Positions 8,851 to 20,219 of a stretch of 64,000 nt of DNA are shown piece by piece. The notes under the pieces are model-generated. The model made no database searches. It had not been told where the DNA came from and saw only the letters and a program-made list of their open reading frames with translations. Numbering within the stretch: the stretch's first letter is position 1; each line of letters opens with the position of its first letter. The stretch is from positions 1,922,001 through 1,986,000 of the forward strand of contig CM065886.1 in the NCBI GenBank assembly GCA_033439255.1, given 5' to 3'. Both the position numbers and the translations under genes were made by a program. The DNA is from Hericium rajendrae (taxonomy: Eukaryota > Basidiomycota > Agaricomycetes > Russulales > Hericiaceae).

Positions 8851-11800
8851 AAGGTGGACATATCCGGAAGTCCACTTGTCTCTGGCTGGCTGGTGAGGAC
8901 TTCACATGTCTCATTCGGTTCCCCTCTCCCTGGACGTGGCATCCACGTCCAGGTTCCTTATCTCAAGTGACGATGTCAAGTCATCTTATCGCCATTCGCT
9001 GAAGAGCCGCGTTCTCGCTCTCCGGTCTCATTCCTTTGTCGACAGTGATCTCGTCAACAATGGGCTTGGTATCTGAGCCCATCGGTTTCAGATCAGGGAG
9101 CCCTTGCTCCATTTTGCCTTAGAGGTCATCGAGCAACTTCAATCGTCGCTCGATCAAGTCTGGTTTTGCGTGCCATACCCCCCAAGGTCTGTCTTCACGG
9201 TCGACAGGGATCTCATTCTTCGTTCCTGTCTTCATGGGTCACCATCTCCCTGGGATGTTCGCTGGGCCTGGCGCACATTGCAGGCACGAGTCGCCGAAGG
9301 TGTCGATATCCTATTCCGGTATGCAGGTGCTCTTTCTCCTGCCATCAGGACTCCTCCTCCTCCTCGAGTTGAGGACCTCAGGGACGTGGAATCCATGTCC
9401 CTGGCAGTCCCAGGAGCTCTCTACCTTCGCACAGAACATGTCCCATGTGTTCTCCGGCCACTGTCTGTCGACGCAAGACTCGCTCGGCCATTCCAGGCCT
9501 CCTCCTCCTCTGGGCAGCTCCCTGCCTCCAGCTCCTCCTTCGGCCCAATTCTGGCTGCTTGGAGGGCTCTATATGCATCTCTAGTCCTCATAGAGATGCT
9601 TCGCTTCATCGCCCTATCAACAGGGCCTTGCCTCGAGAACTCCCATGCCGAGGAGAGGGTCAGGGAGCCTGGTAGTTCACCCCCTCTCTAACTCTCTCAT
9701 TTCTGGACGGATTCCCTCGATTTCTTTTGTATCCTATTCGCTTTTCAAATGCTTTCCACCTCGCTTCAAGTCCAGGAGGCTGGGGGGGCTGTAGATCGCT
9801 GAGATCAGGCTCTGTCAGGCGATGTAGGGAGGGTTTGGATGCAAATCGTGCTTTGTACGTTGCCCCTGCTCCTTAAACCACTCCACCATCCTCTTCGCCT
9901 TTTCAAATGCTTTCGAACGAGCCCAAGAACGTCTCAAGCACTCCAGCGGTTGTCAAGATATCTTCATGCTCTCCTCATCCTCCCTCTGAAGCGAAATTTC
10001 ACTGTATTTCCTTCAAATTTTCTTCTATTCCTTCGAAACTTGCTCCGTGGAATCCATGGAGCATTTGATACACCTTCGCATAACCGCTTTCACCCTGGGA
10101 GAAGACCCAACCTGTCAAATCTTCGCCATAGTCCATCTCCTATGGCCGGACTATCCTGGGGCTCATGAAGTCAGTTCTGCACGGATCCTTATACGGACAG
10201 GACGCCTCGATTCGGACCATCCACACGAATCCAACGAGCCCTTGCACGAGCTGATTGGAGCCCTAGTTCCCATTTCATCGGCGATCCTGCTCTGCCTGGA
10301 GGAGAGATCATATTGCACTGCTGTATCTCTCCTTTCCCTCTATCGATTTGGAACCGGGTTTTTGCACGTCAATGTGTGCCTTTAGGACCGTTCCGCTCAC
10401 CAGGACACTTTTCAGAGTGTCCAGCCATCCCCTTGGAATCCGAGGGTATCAAGGACGCTTCCTGGTGCGCTAAGATGGCCATAGCGTGGCGCTCATGCTA
10501 GCTATGACCAAAAGGACTTTTGGCCCGAGTCCGCATTGCAAATACGCTTCGAACGAGCCCTCATACGTCCAGATCCGACCACCGGTTCTCATTATGCTCG
10601 AGGGGCTACTCACCCTGCTGCCCCTCCTGAGTGCCAGCTGGTATCTCCCTTAATACTGGACCGATTTCGAAGCGGTCTTTTGCACTCGACTCGCATTATT
10701 GACCCGGTACTGGAACACCAAAACGATTTGAGGGACGTCCAGCCGTTTCTCCGGAATTGTGTCCATAGTCCAGGGGATTCCCCAGGCAGCCCCAGCTCCA
10801 TATCTCCGTGACCAGGGGTGCTATCAACAAGCGGTTTCTTGTCATCTATTCCTTTATTTCACCATATTCATTCGTCTTAAGACCAGGAGGCTGGGGGGGC
10901 TGCCAATGGCCAGACTTGGGCGACCCTGGGCGATGTAGTGGCACTTGGATGAAGCTCTGTGGTATCCACTGGAGCTTCATTCCTCCTGTTCTTCCTACAT
11001 TCAGCCTACCCTTTGCAGACGCTTTTCAACAAGCCCAAGATCGTGCTGATTGGTCCAGCCGTTCTCAAGATCGAATCATCTCCTCTTCCTCCTCCCTCTG
11101 GGGCGAATTTTCCTTGTATCTTCTTCAATTCTCCTCCAATTCTTTCGAAACCTTTCTCGGTGGAATCCACTGAGAATTCGCTTTCGTATTCCTGCATTTG
11201 TTCTGCCCTGAGAGGCTCCCTTCTTCACCATCTCTCTGGCCCTGCCTGTTCTTCAGGCCAGACTTATCTCTACACCCAAGGCCGAATATCTGGCGGATTG
11301 TCAAACGGTTTGAACGCCCAAGTTTGCGTTTTTAACGCGATTCCAACAAGCCCTCATACGACCTGATACGACCAGCCCTTCCCATTTCACCTATGGGGCC
11401 ACAGCCTCTGGGAAGGGCCGAGACTGCATATCCATATCTCTGCCATCCGTGGACCAATTCCTAAGCGGATTTTTGCATCTGGACCGCAATAATCGTCGTA
11501 TTCTGGGGCACCCAAAACGTTTCTACGAACGCCATCCCATTCCGTTGGATTCCAATGGAACTGATGGCGCTCTTGGGTGCCTTAGAAGGCTTGTAGCGCT
11601 CGATCCACATGTGCTATCGCTGCAAACTCTTCTGGCCCTTAACACGTTCAAAAAAGGGATTCAAACAAGCCCTCACCCATTGTCATCCACCCAGCCGTTC
11701 CCATTCGACCTTTGCCTGGCTTTTGCAGCTAGCCATCCTCCCTATCCTGCCACATCTCCTTCGTTTCTGGACCGATTTGGATGCGGATTTTTGCGCTCTG

Positions 11801-13024
11801 CTCGCATACTCGAACGCTTTTGAATCCCTATACAAGCTCTGGGGTATTCTATGGCTCGGGTAGTCATCCAGCAAGTCACTTGGCGATTTAGGCCTCTTTT
11901 GGCTCAGCCATATCTCGGCATCCAGACCACAAATCAACAAGCGGATTTTTGCATCTCCTCCGCATTGTTCACACCTCCAAAACGCGCCCTCACACGTCCT
12001 AATCCGACACGACCTTGCTCCGCAAATCCCTTCTCTCCATCCTTATCTCCTTCAACATCCTAGAGATGGCATCCATCCCTTTCTGCTTATCTGCAACCCT
12101 CGCTGCTCTTATGCTCTGTGATCCTCATTCAATCCTGTCTACTCTCAACTCAAATCTCCTGCACCAGTCTGGGGGGGCTCGCACGCCTCACTCATCGTCC
12201 GTCCTCGACCCCACCATCCACCCATATTTTGGACTTCCATCTAGTTTCTGATGTGGAGTCTGGGGGGGCTTGTGTGACTAGGGCCTGAGGCACAGTTTTC
12301 AGGATTTTGGGACCTTAGAGGTATGGAGGTTTCGCTCCCCCTGTTCATCTACTGGGAGTACCTGCACAGAGCTAGCGATGGGGGGCTATAGGGATGTATA
12401 GGAGGGAGGCTGGAGCCTTGCAGAGCACTGGATCCAGCATTCCTTTGGAGTCAGATCCTTAGGGCTGAGAGCAGCTGGGAGCTGCATAGGAGCTTGTGAG
12501 ATCCTGCCTTCTTGCTGTGAGCAGACTGGAGGAGTGGCTGGATGCCTCAGGCCTCAGCCATCCTGAGACCAGCTTGGAGACCTAGGAGCTGAAGAGATCC
12601 TGTCTCTTTGCTGAGAGAAGTCTGGAGTCTGGGTGGCTGAGATAGCCTGTGGCCTTGGCTTAGCATCTTTCATCCTTCTCTTTTGGATGTGAAGTGCTGC
12701 AGCTGGAGGACTTGTAGCTTGGCTAGGGTTGGAGGCTGCTCTGTTAAGAGAGCTTGGTGCAGTTAAGTCTGGAGCTGCAGAGCTTCACATGCAGATTTTC
12801 TCTTCAATTTTCTTCTCTAATTTTTCACTCTAATTTTTCACTCTAATTTTTCACTTTTATCTTGTTTCTACTTTCTTCTCTAGATTTTTCTCTGATTTTT
12901 CTACTTTAATCCTTTTTCTTCTTTTCTAATTTTGTCTTGTTCCCTTTCTGCTTTGTTCATTCTCAGCTTTGCACTACTCACTTTGTGTTCAGGAGTCTCA
13001 AAGACCAAGAAAGTGGGGGGGCTC
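8851..13024 (+). repeat. Interior of LARD-like element: degenerate ~300-400 bp tandem units and repeated G-runs
   Basis: Recurring blocks of the type 'GAACGAGCCCTCATACG..CC.GATCCGACCA' occur near 9910, 10215, 10555, 11035, 11345, 11665 and 11985, alternating with 'GGA(C)CGATTT(C)GGA.GCGG.TTTTTGCA' blocks, indicating an ancient tandem expansion. The motif TGGGGGGGCT recurs near 9781, 10892, 12170 and 12261, and a close variant forms the tract at the 3' LTR. The long open frames here are compositionally odd and match no gag/pol domain, so they are not called as genes. The last 300 bp (12780-12930) is a T-rich run with repeated 'TCTAATTTTTCAC'. Confidence 0.6.
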
Positions 13025-13726
13025 TGTAATGGATGGTTTATAAGTTACTACTATAGTCTTCTACTTTCTTACTCTTTTCTACCTGGCTTACTTTTCGAGT
13101 TTTGCAGAGTTTCCTTATTAGGATAGCTGAGTTTGAATCATGTACTTAGAGCGGATTTCCTTATTGGGAATAAGCATCTATCTTGCCAACTCACCACCAT
13201 CTGTCTGCTTTTGTCTCAGTCTCTGCTTGTTCTCCTCATATCTGAAAGGTTCTCTTGGGATCCAACCCTCAAAGGAAGGTGTGTGGCCCCAAAAACCCTC
13301 ATCAGGAGGTCTATATCTGCTGCTGGCCCTCAGAGGAGGTGCCAGCTCATCACTCACATCAGCAAAATTCAAAATTTCTGATTCTGGTCTGAATTTTATC
13401 TGAAATAGTCTGAAATGCTCTGAATCTGCCTTTCAGACAATTTCAGACCATCAGACCATCAGGCAAGTCTTGTTTTTCTCAGACATAGTGCATATTCAGA
13501 TAAAAAAGACACACAAAAGATGCTCTCAGATGCTCTCAGAGTAGTCAGAAATTTTGAGTTTTGCTGATGCATCTGCTTGGCTGCAGGACTGAGGCATCCT
13601 CGGTTCTGTTAGTTCTAGCTCGTGGACTCTCTCTAGGAGGTCTACGACACCTTTATACCCTCCTCACTCGCTCGCCTACCTTGGACTTCCTGGACAGTAG
13701 CGGCTCGACCTCTATCGTCCGTTACA
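13025..13726 (+). repeat. 3' LTR of the LARD-like element, with nested fold-back element
   Basis: Same 487 bp sequence as the 5' LTR plus the 213 bp fold-back element 2 and its 2-bp duplication. Ends CCGTTACA, followed by the CTTCT duplication. Confidence 0.8.
13357..13569. mobile_element. CATCAG fold-back element 2 (213 bp)
   Basis: Ends CATCAGCAAAATTCAAAA / complement, TSD CA (13355-13356 / 13570-13571). The other LTR at about 8697 provides the exact empty site, so insertion post-dates the LTR element. The terminal block CAAAATTC differs from that of other family members but is matched within this copy. Confidence 0.85.
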
Positions 13727-15290
13727 CTTCTTGCCTGTGGGATTGGAGATGTGATAAGATATGTCTGCCTCGTTGAACGAGGTGGACATTTGTGTGGTAT
13801 ACTTAGTAGACGGGCTCGCTTACCACGTGGTTGATGTTGTCCACGACTCGAAATGTTCGCTTTGAGTCATGAAGAATCCGTTGCTTCGACTGCGACGGGC
13901 GCTTGGATTGTGAAATCGGGTTCTTGCAGGCGCGGAGGTCTCGAGATGTGTGGTTGGGCCAAAAGGGGAGTACGATGAGCACTTTCATGGTCGTCGTACA
14001 GTACGACCGCGATAGGATTGCTCTGTACATGGATATGGTGATAAACTGTGTTAGAAGAGCTTGAAACTAAAGAAAAGACAATAACACACCATTGACAACC
14101 GGCCTTGCTGTCCATCGTCCTCTTCAAACAATCCTGTCTCGTCCTCAGACTCGAACGTGACCGTGGGTTGAGGTACGTTTGTGACATCATTCGGTCCGGC
14201 CGTTTTGAGGCTTGAAGTCCGTGCCTTGTAAGGCTTGACTGGGCGAGTTGGGGTGTGCCAGTCTGGCTTGAAGCCAGACTTGCGTGGAGTCAAGCTAGAG
14301 GTCTCGAGGGTGAGCATGGAACGAAGAGAGAGAAAGACCCGATTAGGACGATAAGCACTGCAACTTGAGATCAATCAACGACTTACACAATCTCGATTGC
14401 TTTTCCCTTGCCTTTCGCCCTCCTCCTCCTTGCCTTCTCCTCTTCGTCTGTCTCTATCTCGACTCCTTCCCCGTTGACATCCATTTCTTCACCTTCTGTG
14501 TCAGCTTCCATATCCACCTGGCCCGGATTAAAGTTTGGATCTGCGACCGAGTCGTCGCCATCCGATTCTTCGTACTCGGGTTCCTCGAACGTGTTGTCAT
14601 CCGATCGTGGACTATCGGAGGAAACTGATCTCAGGTGAGTGTTAGCATTTTAGAATGTGAAGGTTTGACTCACAACCAACAAGCTTCTTCGACAGGCTTG
14701 CATTGATTTTCTCTTCCAACTCGTCAAGATCATTCCACAAGCCCCTCGCGACCTTTATGTTTTTGCCTAGGTAAGCGAGCCACACAGCCTTTTGGGCCTC
14801 AAAGCTAAGCTCGCCGTCAGCTCGCTCATCAACTTGTCCATTGTCTGGCTTCATCCCATCTCCACCCTCGACCTCTCCACCCTCGACCTCTCCATCCTCG
14901 ATCTTTCCATCCTCCATCTCGACATCTTCCCCTTCCACCCCTTGCTCAATCTCCTGTTCCTCGACCTCTCCACCACCCGACTCTGTCTCTCGGTTGGCTC
15001 GTGATATCGTGGCTGCAGCTTCGTAGTTTTAGGTACGTAAACTTTTGGTTCATTTAATAAATATCACTCACCATTGACAACAGTACTTGTCCTGCGATTG
15101 CCACGATCGCGACTCGCACGGATTGCTTGACTTGTCTGCCGATCACGAGTGACACGAGTATCCTGACCCGAGACAGTACGTGCAGCAGTCGACGCACGGG
15201 TGGTTCGAGTGTTGCCACGTTGTGTGTCACGGATCGCTCCATTTTTCTCCGCCTTCTTCTCTGCCATCAAGGCATCGCGTCGGTCATGTG

Positions 15291-15691
15291 CATCAGGAAC
15301 CTTCAAAACTTTCTGATGGATACTGCAGAGTCTGATCAACTGCAAGACCTGATTCAGCTGCAGGCTCTAATTAAAGGACAATTTCTGATCAGAGATTTTA
15401 TATTTTGAAGTCAATAACTATTGGCAGATATAGTAGTCATCCAACTCTAATCATTACATGCAACAAAGTTTTCAATATCTAAAATTTATATGAATCTGAT
15501 CAGTTCTGATCAGTCTGCAAGCATTCTGCATTGATACTTTTTTGAATCTTGAGGTCAAATATTCTGCAGCTAGCTGAGAGAAGCTGATGCTGTCTGAGAG
15601 TGTCTGATGTGTCTGATGCAACTGCTGCAGATCATGCAGACACTGTCAGATGCCTCGCAGGTCAAACAGAAAGTTTTGAAGGTTCCTGATG
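15291..15691. mobile_element. CATCAG fold-back element 3 (401 bp)
   Basis: Ends CATCAGGAACCTTCAAAAC / complement, TSD TG (15289-15290 / 15692-15693). It sits at the junction between the host gene and the LTR-like piece that follows. Interior rich in TCTGA. Confidence 0.85.
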
Positions 15692-16050
15692 TGCTCCAGC
15701 AGCCCCATCACATGTTCACTTCCTCACATGACCTGGGGCTATCCTTCACCCATGCCCTTGTTCCCCTTTGGGACATCCTATTGTTCTCCCTCCCATTGTT
15801 CTCCTTTTGGCCACCATTGTTCTCACTCTATTGTTCGACCCATTATGGTGTCCATTGTTCTTTTCCCATTGTCGTCCCAGTACTTATAGGCTCCCTGTCG
15901 CTCGCCTATTTCCCTAGATTGTCCATTTCGTCTGTACCGTACTGTACCTCCAATACAGGTCACTGCGCTGCTAGTCGCTCTCTGCTCTCTCACTCCCATC
16001 ATCGCTGGTGACTTGGGTGGTTCTCTGCTGTCTACAACCGAGTCTTGACA
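15692..16050 (+). mobile_element. LTR-like piece related to the solo LTR at 33163
   Basis: Shares with the 33163-33544 LTR the repeated 'CCATTGTTC / CTTGTTCCCCTTTGGGACATCC' motif and the terminal block ...GTCTTGACA (here 16042-16050). It interrupts the minus-strand host gene. An 8-bp direct repeat TGTGCTCC flanks the piece (its left copy now carries fold-back element 3), which is longer than LTR elements normally make, so the exact left end is unresolved. Broken or solo; no internal genes. Confidence 0.5.
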
Positions 16051-16269
16051 CTGTGTGCTCCGACTACTATTATCTCATGCTGCACCAGTAGCATGCATAG
16101 CGGCCTCCTCAGCCAGCAACTCGGCTTCCGAACGGCGCTTTTTGCGTGGAGGCTTTGGTATACTCTTGTCCTCCGACTGAGAGACTTCATCGTGAGTCTT
16201 TTTCTTGCATCTTGCTGCGTGTGGCATGGCTAACGGATGGTGGATGATGACTTGTGAGTAGAAAGACAC

Positions 16270-16682
16270 GGAGACCTGACAACCGTCAGTGACTCAATCT
16301 CGGCTGGCTCGACCTAGGCCTCAGCTACAAGTCGTGTGCCACCACTTGACTCAGCCACTCTTTCGCCAGGGACTCGACTTCATTCGTTCAAGTCTGCTTG
16401 CATAATTTCGGTTGTCTGCAGTCTGCAATATTTGCTGCTCTCATTGTTCCTGATCTTTGCTGTCTACGCTTTGCAGTGCTACTATTGACTTGTCTCTTCG
16501 CTGTGACTGCACATAAAGGCCTTGTGTGGATTTAATTCTGCTTGTGACTGGACAGATATCTTCTGTTGACTTGGCTCTGTGACTTGGCTCTGCATTGCGG
16601 CAAGAAATAAAGGACTTGCATTGACTTGATTTTGCATTGCGACTGCACCGTACAGTCTTGTGTTGATATTGCTATAAAGACT
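16270..16682 (+). promoter_or_regulatory. 5' flank/subterminal region of Plavaka copy 1
   Basis: Contains repeated 'TGTGACTGCAC / GGACTTGCATTGACTTG / TTTTGCATTGCGACTGC' units leading up to the transposase ATG, comparable to the repeat-rich 5' flank of Plavaka copy 3 (60185-60415). Such subterminal repeats are expected to bind transposase. The outer terminus of the element cannot be placed. Confidence 0.4.
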
Positions 16683-19578
16683 ATGGTAGGATCTCGGCAG
16701 AAGGCACATCGTGGTCGAGATTATGCTTGTCCAATGCCCACCTCTGCACGGTGTTGGCGTGGCTTTATTACTCCATGGGGACTTGCACAGCATATAAATG
16801 CAATTCATCCATCTTTTGCTCATATGAATGTGACATCACAAGAAGCATCTCCATTGACTCTAGGCAGTGATTCAGAGGATGATTATGATGATATAAAATC
16901 AAAAACTTCTAAACTTGAAATTGACATTCATCCTCTACTTAATGGAACTCCTTGTGATGAGAATGGAGCTGATCTTGCATCTGATGCTCCACCCTGTGGC
17001 CTTCCAGAGCCTAAGGCTATCAATGACTGGTCTCCTTTTCGAAATCGAGTTGAATTTCAAACTGCTGATTTATTGTTCAGACAAATTCAGATATCAGAGG
17101 CTAATCATAATGATCTTATGGACTTGTGGGCTGCTGAACATGATGGAAATCCACCTTTTGCAAATGTGCATGACATGCATAGTGTTATTGATGATATTCA
17201 ATTGGGTGATGCACCTTGGCTGCATTTTTCTGTGGAATACAATGGAAAAAGGCCCAAGAAAAAGGTGCCAAAGTGGATGAAACAACTGTATCATGTTTGG
17301 TATCGTGATCCACGCACTGTGATACAGAATCAGCTGGCAAATTGTGACTTTGAGGGTGAAATTGATTATGCTCCAAAACGCCAATTTAAAAATGGAAAAA
17401 GACAATGGACAGACTTCATGTCAGGAAACTGGGCATGGCGTGAGGCTGATAAAATTGCTCAAGATCCAAATACTCATGGTGCTATGTTTGTGCCTTTGAT
17501 TATGGGCAGTGATAAAACTATAGTTTCAGTAGGCACAGGCCACAATGAATATTATCCACTTTATGCATCTGTGGGTAATATGCATAATAATGTTCGGCGT
17601 GCTCATCGTGATGTTTTAACTGTTATGGGCTTTCTTTCTATTGCAAAAGCAGATCACAGAAGTAAAACGTCAGTCGTATTTCGTAGATTCAAACGACACC
17701 TTTTGCATGAGTCTTTGAAGGCAATTTTAGCACCTTTACATTCTGGCATGACTCTACCTGAAATAGTTCAATGTCCTGATGGACACTTACGTCGTGCTAT
17801 TTATGGACTTGGTCCTTATATTGCAGATTATCCTGAGCAATGTGCTCTTTCTTGCATAGTTCAGAACTGGTGTTTTGAATGCAAAAATAGACCAGACCAC
17901 TTGGATGATAATTCTGGTGAGAAACGAAGTCATGAGGACACTTGTCAATTACATCAGTCTAAAACAAAACAAGAATTATGGTCAGAATATGGCATAGTGC
18001 CAGGGATAATGATAAATATTATTGTTATTATCCTAACATTTGAGTCTAATTTGTCTTTTGAAATAGCCATTTACATACTCATTTTCTCGAGCAGATATTC
18101 ATAGGCTTATTGCTCCAGATCTATTGCATCAGATTATTAAAGGCACTTTTCATGATCATCTTGTGATTTGGGTTGAGCAGTATCTTAGAAAAGTTCATGG
18201 CAAAAAAGCTCCTGAAATAATTGCAGAGATGGATCGAAGGCTTGCAGCTGTGCCATCTTTTCCTGAGCTTTGTCGATTTCCTGATGGACGTAGATTTGCA
18301 TAATGGACTGGAGATGATTCTAAAGCCTTGATGAAAGTGTTTTTAACTGCCATTGATGGTCTTGTCCCATCACAGATGATTAGATGTGTTCGAGCATTTT
18401 TGGACTTCTGCTATATTGCACGCAAATCTACAATTGATGATGATGACTTGAATGCCATGGAAGCAGCCTTGGAGATATTTTGGAATGAGCGTCAGATTTT
18501 TGTAGATGCTGGTGTGTGCCCTGATGGAATTTCTTTGCCTAGACAGCACTCTTTACAACATTTTCGAGAATGGATTGAGGAGTTTGCAGTTCCAAATGGC
18601 TTATGCACATCTTTGACTGAGGCCAAACATATAAAAGCTGTAAAAGAACCATGGCGCCGATCTAGTCGATTTGAAGCTCTTGGGCAAATGTTGATAACAA
18701 ATCAGAGATTAGACAAGCTTTCTGCCTGTTTAAATGATTTTATTTATCGTGGCATATTAGACAAACCTCTTGGAATGCATATGAAAGAAATGAATAAAAA
18801 ATTGGATGCTGAAATCTTTCCTAGTACATCTAAAACATTAAAAAATAACAACATCACAGAGATTGATATTGGAAACAATTCACGAATCATGACCAATGTT
18901 GCTCTTGCTAAAACTAGAAAATCTGGATATCCTAGAAGGCTAGATGATTTAGCTGAACATATTCAACAACCAGAACTTTCCAATATGATTCGTCGCTTTT
19001 TATATGATCAGAAGCATCCAAATGAAGGCAATACTTCATCAGATGTTGATATATCAGAGTGTCCTATTTCACCACATAAAATTGATGTTTTTCATTCTGC
19101 TATTGCTACATACTATTCACCCAGTGATATATCTGGAAGATCAGGATATCATCAGCATCATATCTGATCAAATAGTTTTTGGGGATGTGAAGAATTTCCA
19201 CGTCATGATTGTGTTTATGTTGAGAGTAATCCTGATTTGCCAGGAATGAGAGGATTGTTTGTTGAACAGGTCTTACTATTTTTTTCTTTTGATTATCAAG
19301 AAACAAAATATCCTTGTGCTCTTATCAAATGGCTAATTCCTGTAGATGATAAGCCTGATGAAAATACTGGAATGTGGATTGTGGAATGGGAAGTTGATGA
19401 AGACAATGTCTGCTCAGTAGTTCATTTGGAGAGTATTCTTAGAGGAGCACATCTGATTGGTGTATGTGGAGGAAAACATCTTCCTCCTGACTTTCAGCAC
19501 TTTTATACAATGGATGCCTTTTCTATGTTTTATGTTAACAAGTTTTCTGATCATCATGCTTATGAAATTGCTTTTTAG
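16683..19578 (+). pseudogene. Plavaka-type DNA transposase, copy 1 (nearly complete, two stops)
   Basis: Start ATG 16683 encodes a C2H2-like finger (C16, C24, H37, H42), an acidic linker, then the family core: DWSPFRNRVEFQTADLLFRQ, KVPKWMKQLYHVWYRDPRTVIQNQLAN, and the diagnostic MGSDKTIVSVGTGHNEYYPLYASVGNMHNNVRRAHR (about residues 277-312), followed by GPYIADYPEQCALSCIVQNWCFEC. An intron (about 18005-18069) leads to FSRADIHRLIAPDLLHQIIKG, WTGDDSKALMKVFLTAIDGLVPSQM, HSLQHFREWIEEFAVPNGLCTSLTEAKHIKAVKEPWRRSS, and the C-terminal PGMRGLFVEQVLLFFS...FEIAF-type domain ending 19578. In-frame stops at 18301 (CAA to TAA by comparison with copy 2) and 19165 (CGA to TGA) are both C-to-T type. The family is a CACTA-related transposase of agaricomycetes. 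Confidence 0.85.
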
Positions 19579-19855
19579 TATTACTAGTACTAGTACTAGT
19601 AGTTAGTAAACTATTTCAATTCATCTTGTACTTGTTGTAATTATAAAAACTGACTTGAATCTAGCTTTTTGATTGCCAATATAAAGGTGCTTAAGATGAA
19701 GAAATCTAACTTATCAAATGCTATACTAGATAATATCTGTCTCTTTATTAGTTACTATCACTGACTTAAGTTTAAATGATCTAACCTAATATTTTAGAAG
19801 TCTTTTTATCTGTTTTTAACATATTGAGCTAAAACTATCAATTGAATACTATCTA
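19579..19855. other. AT-rich 3' flank of Plavaka copy 1
   Basis: No coding signal. A short (TACTAG)n-type run follows the stop codon (19582-19602); otherwise AT-rich sequence. Confidence 0.5.
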
Positions 19856-20097
19856 CATCAGGAAGCTCCTAAACTTTCTGATTTGATCTGTCACAATTTG
19901 ACAGCTCTGAGACTGTCTGACAAAAAAAACTATCACTATCTGTGTACATCTTTTAATATCTAACAGTACTTTTTTGATCTGCAAGTGCTGTCATAATTTT
20001 TGCAGATCTTTGCAGAGGTTTACAGAGATTTACAGATCTCAAAAGTTTACAAAAGATTGTGACAGATCAAATCAAAAAGTTTAGGAGCTTCCTGATG
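19856..20097. mobile_element. CATCAG fold-back element 4 (242 bp)
   Basis: Ends CATCAGGAAGCTCCTAAAC / complement; TSD TA (19854-19855 / 20098-20099). The AAGCTCCTAAAC arm differs from those of elements 1, 3 and 5 but is closest to element 8 (AAGCCCCTAAAC). Confidence 0.85.
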
Positions 20098-20219
20098 TAG
20101 CTTACTGAGCTCAAACTATTGTATATGATACAGTCTAGCTTTGCAAGCTCAAATTATTACATAGAACATTTAGCTAAAACATCTGGTTGCTAATATATCT
20201 AATTGCTATTTGACTTCAG

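Larger units (their letters stand above)
8364..13726 (+). mobile_element. LTR-flanked retroelement without polymerase genes (LARD-like), looks whole
   Basis: Two LTRs (8364-8850 and 13025-13726) with TG...CA ends, both 487 bp once the nested fold-back element in the second is discounted, and flanked by a perfect 5-bp duplication CTTCT (8359-8363 / 13727-13731). The LTRs differ at only a handful of positions, so insertion is recent. A purine/G-run tract ends directly before the 3' LTR. The 4.2 kb interior shows no reverse transcriptase, integrase, protease or gag signature in any frame, so it fits the large non-autonomous LTR class that is mobilised in trans. It sits in the exon array of the minus-strand host gene. 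The interior is structured as old, degenerate tandem units (see separate entry). Confidence 0.8.
4532..16269 (-). pseudogene. Long acidic/Ser-Arg-rich multi-exon host gene (family member 1), split by mobile elements
   Basis: Minus-strand exons recur across this span, with fungal GT-AG introns of about 45-60 nt between them. From the 5' side: a Lys/Arg-rich start (16269-16075: PPRKKRRSEAELLAEEAA), a basic/Thr-rich exon (about 15290-15075), a very acidic exon with GEVEGG and VEMEDGKIEDG repeats (about 15015-14680), another acidic/KRRRARGKGK exon (about 14620-14390), a DWHTPTRP exon (about 14330-14100), the tandem exon array, STSRAG-repeat exons (about 6860-5650), then four C-terminal exons (5600-5311, 5253-5048, 4996-4857, 4810-4532; TAA stop). 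The C-terminal part (LPPGVLGKWRKKYMVMYRDYLG, RLWGKLFPDCPHVF, IPVGALTLAATAVERAL) is globular and resembles, at low confidence, agaricomycete DUF6532-type domains. NLS-like basic runs suggest a nuclear protein. The paralog is at 55641-59860. It is broken by insertions of an LTR-flanked element, an LTR-like piece and two fold-back elements, so an intact product is unlikely. Confidence 0.6.

Noticed and set aside
9104-12251. Open frames of 100-195 codons inside the LARD-like element
   Set aside because: None contains gag, protease, reverse transcriptase or integrase motifs; they follow the degenerate tandem units and are not conserved between units.
15692-16050. hAT element because of the 8-bp flanking repeat TGTGCTCC
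   Set aside because: The ends are not inverted repeats and the body matches the solo LTR at 33163; the 8-bp match may be chance or a target repeat extended by adjacent sequence.
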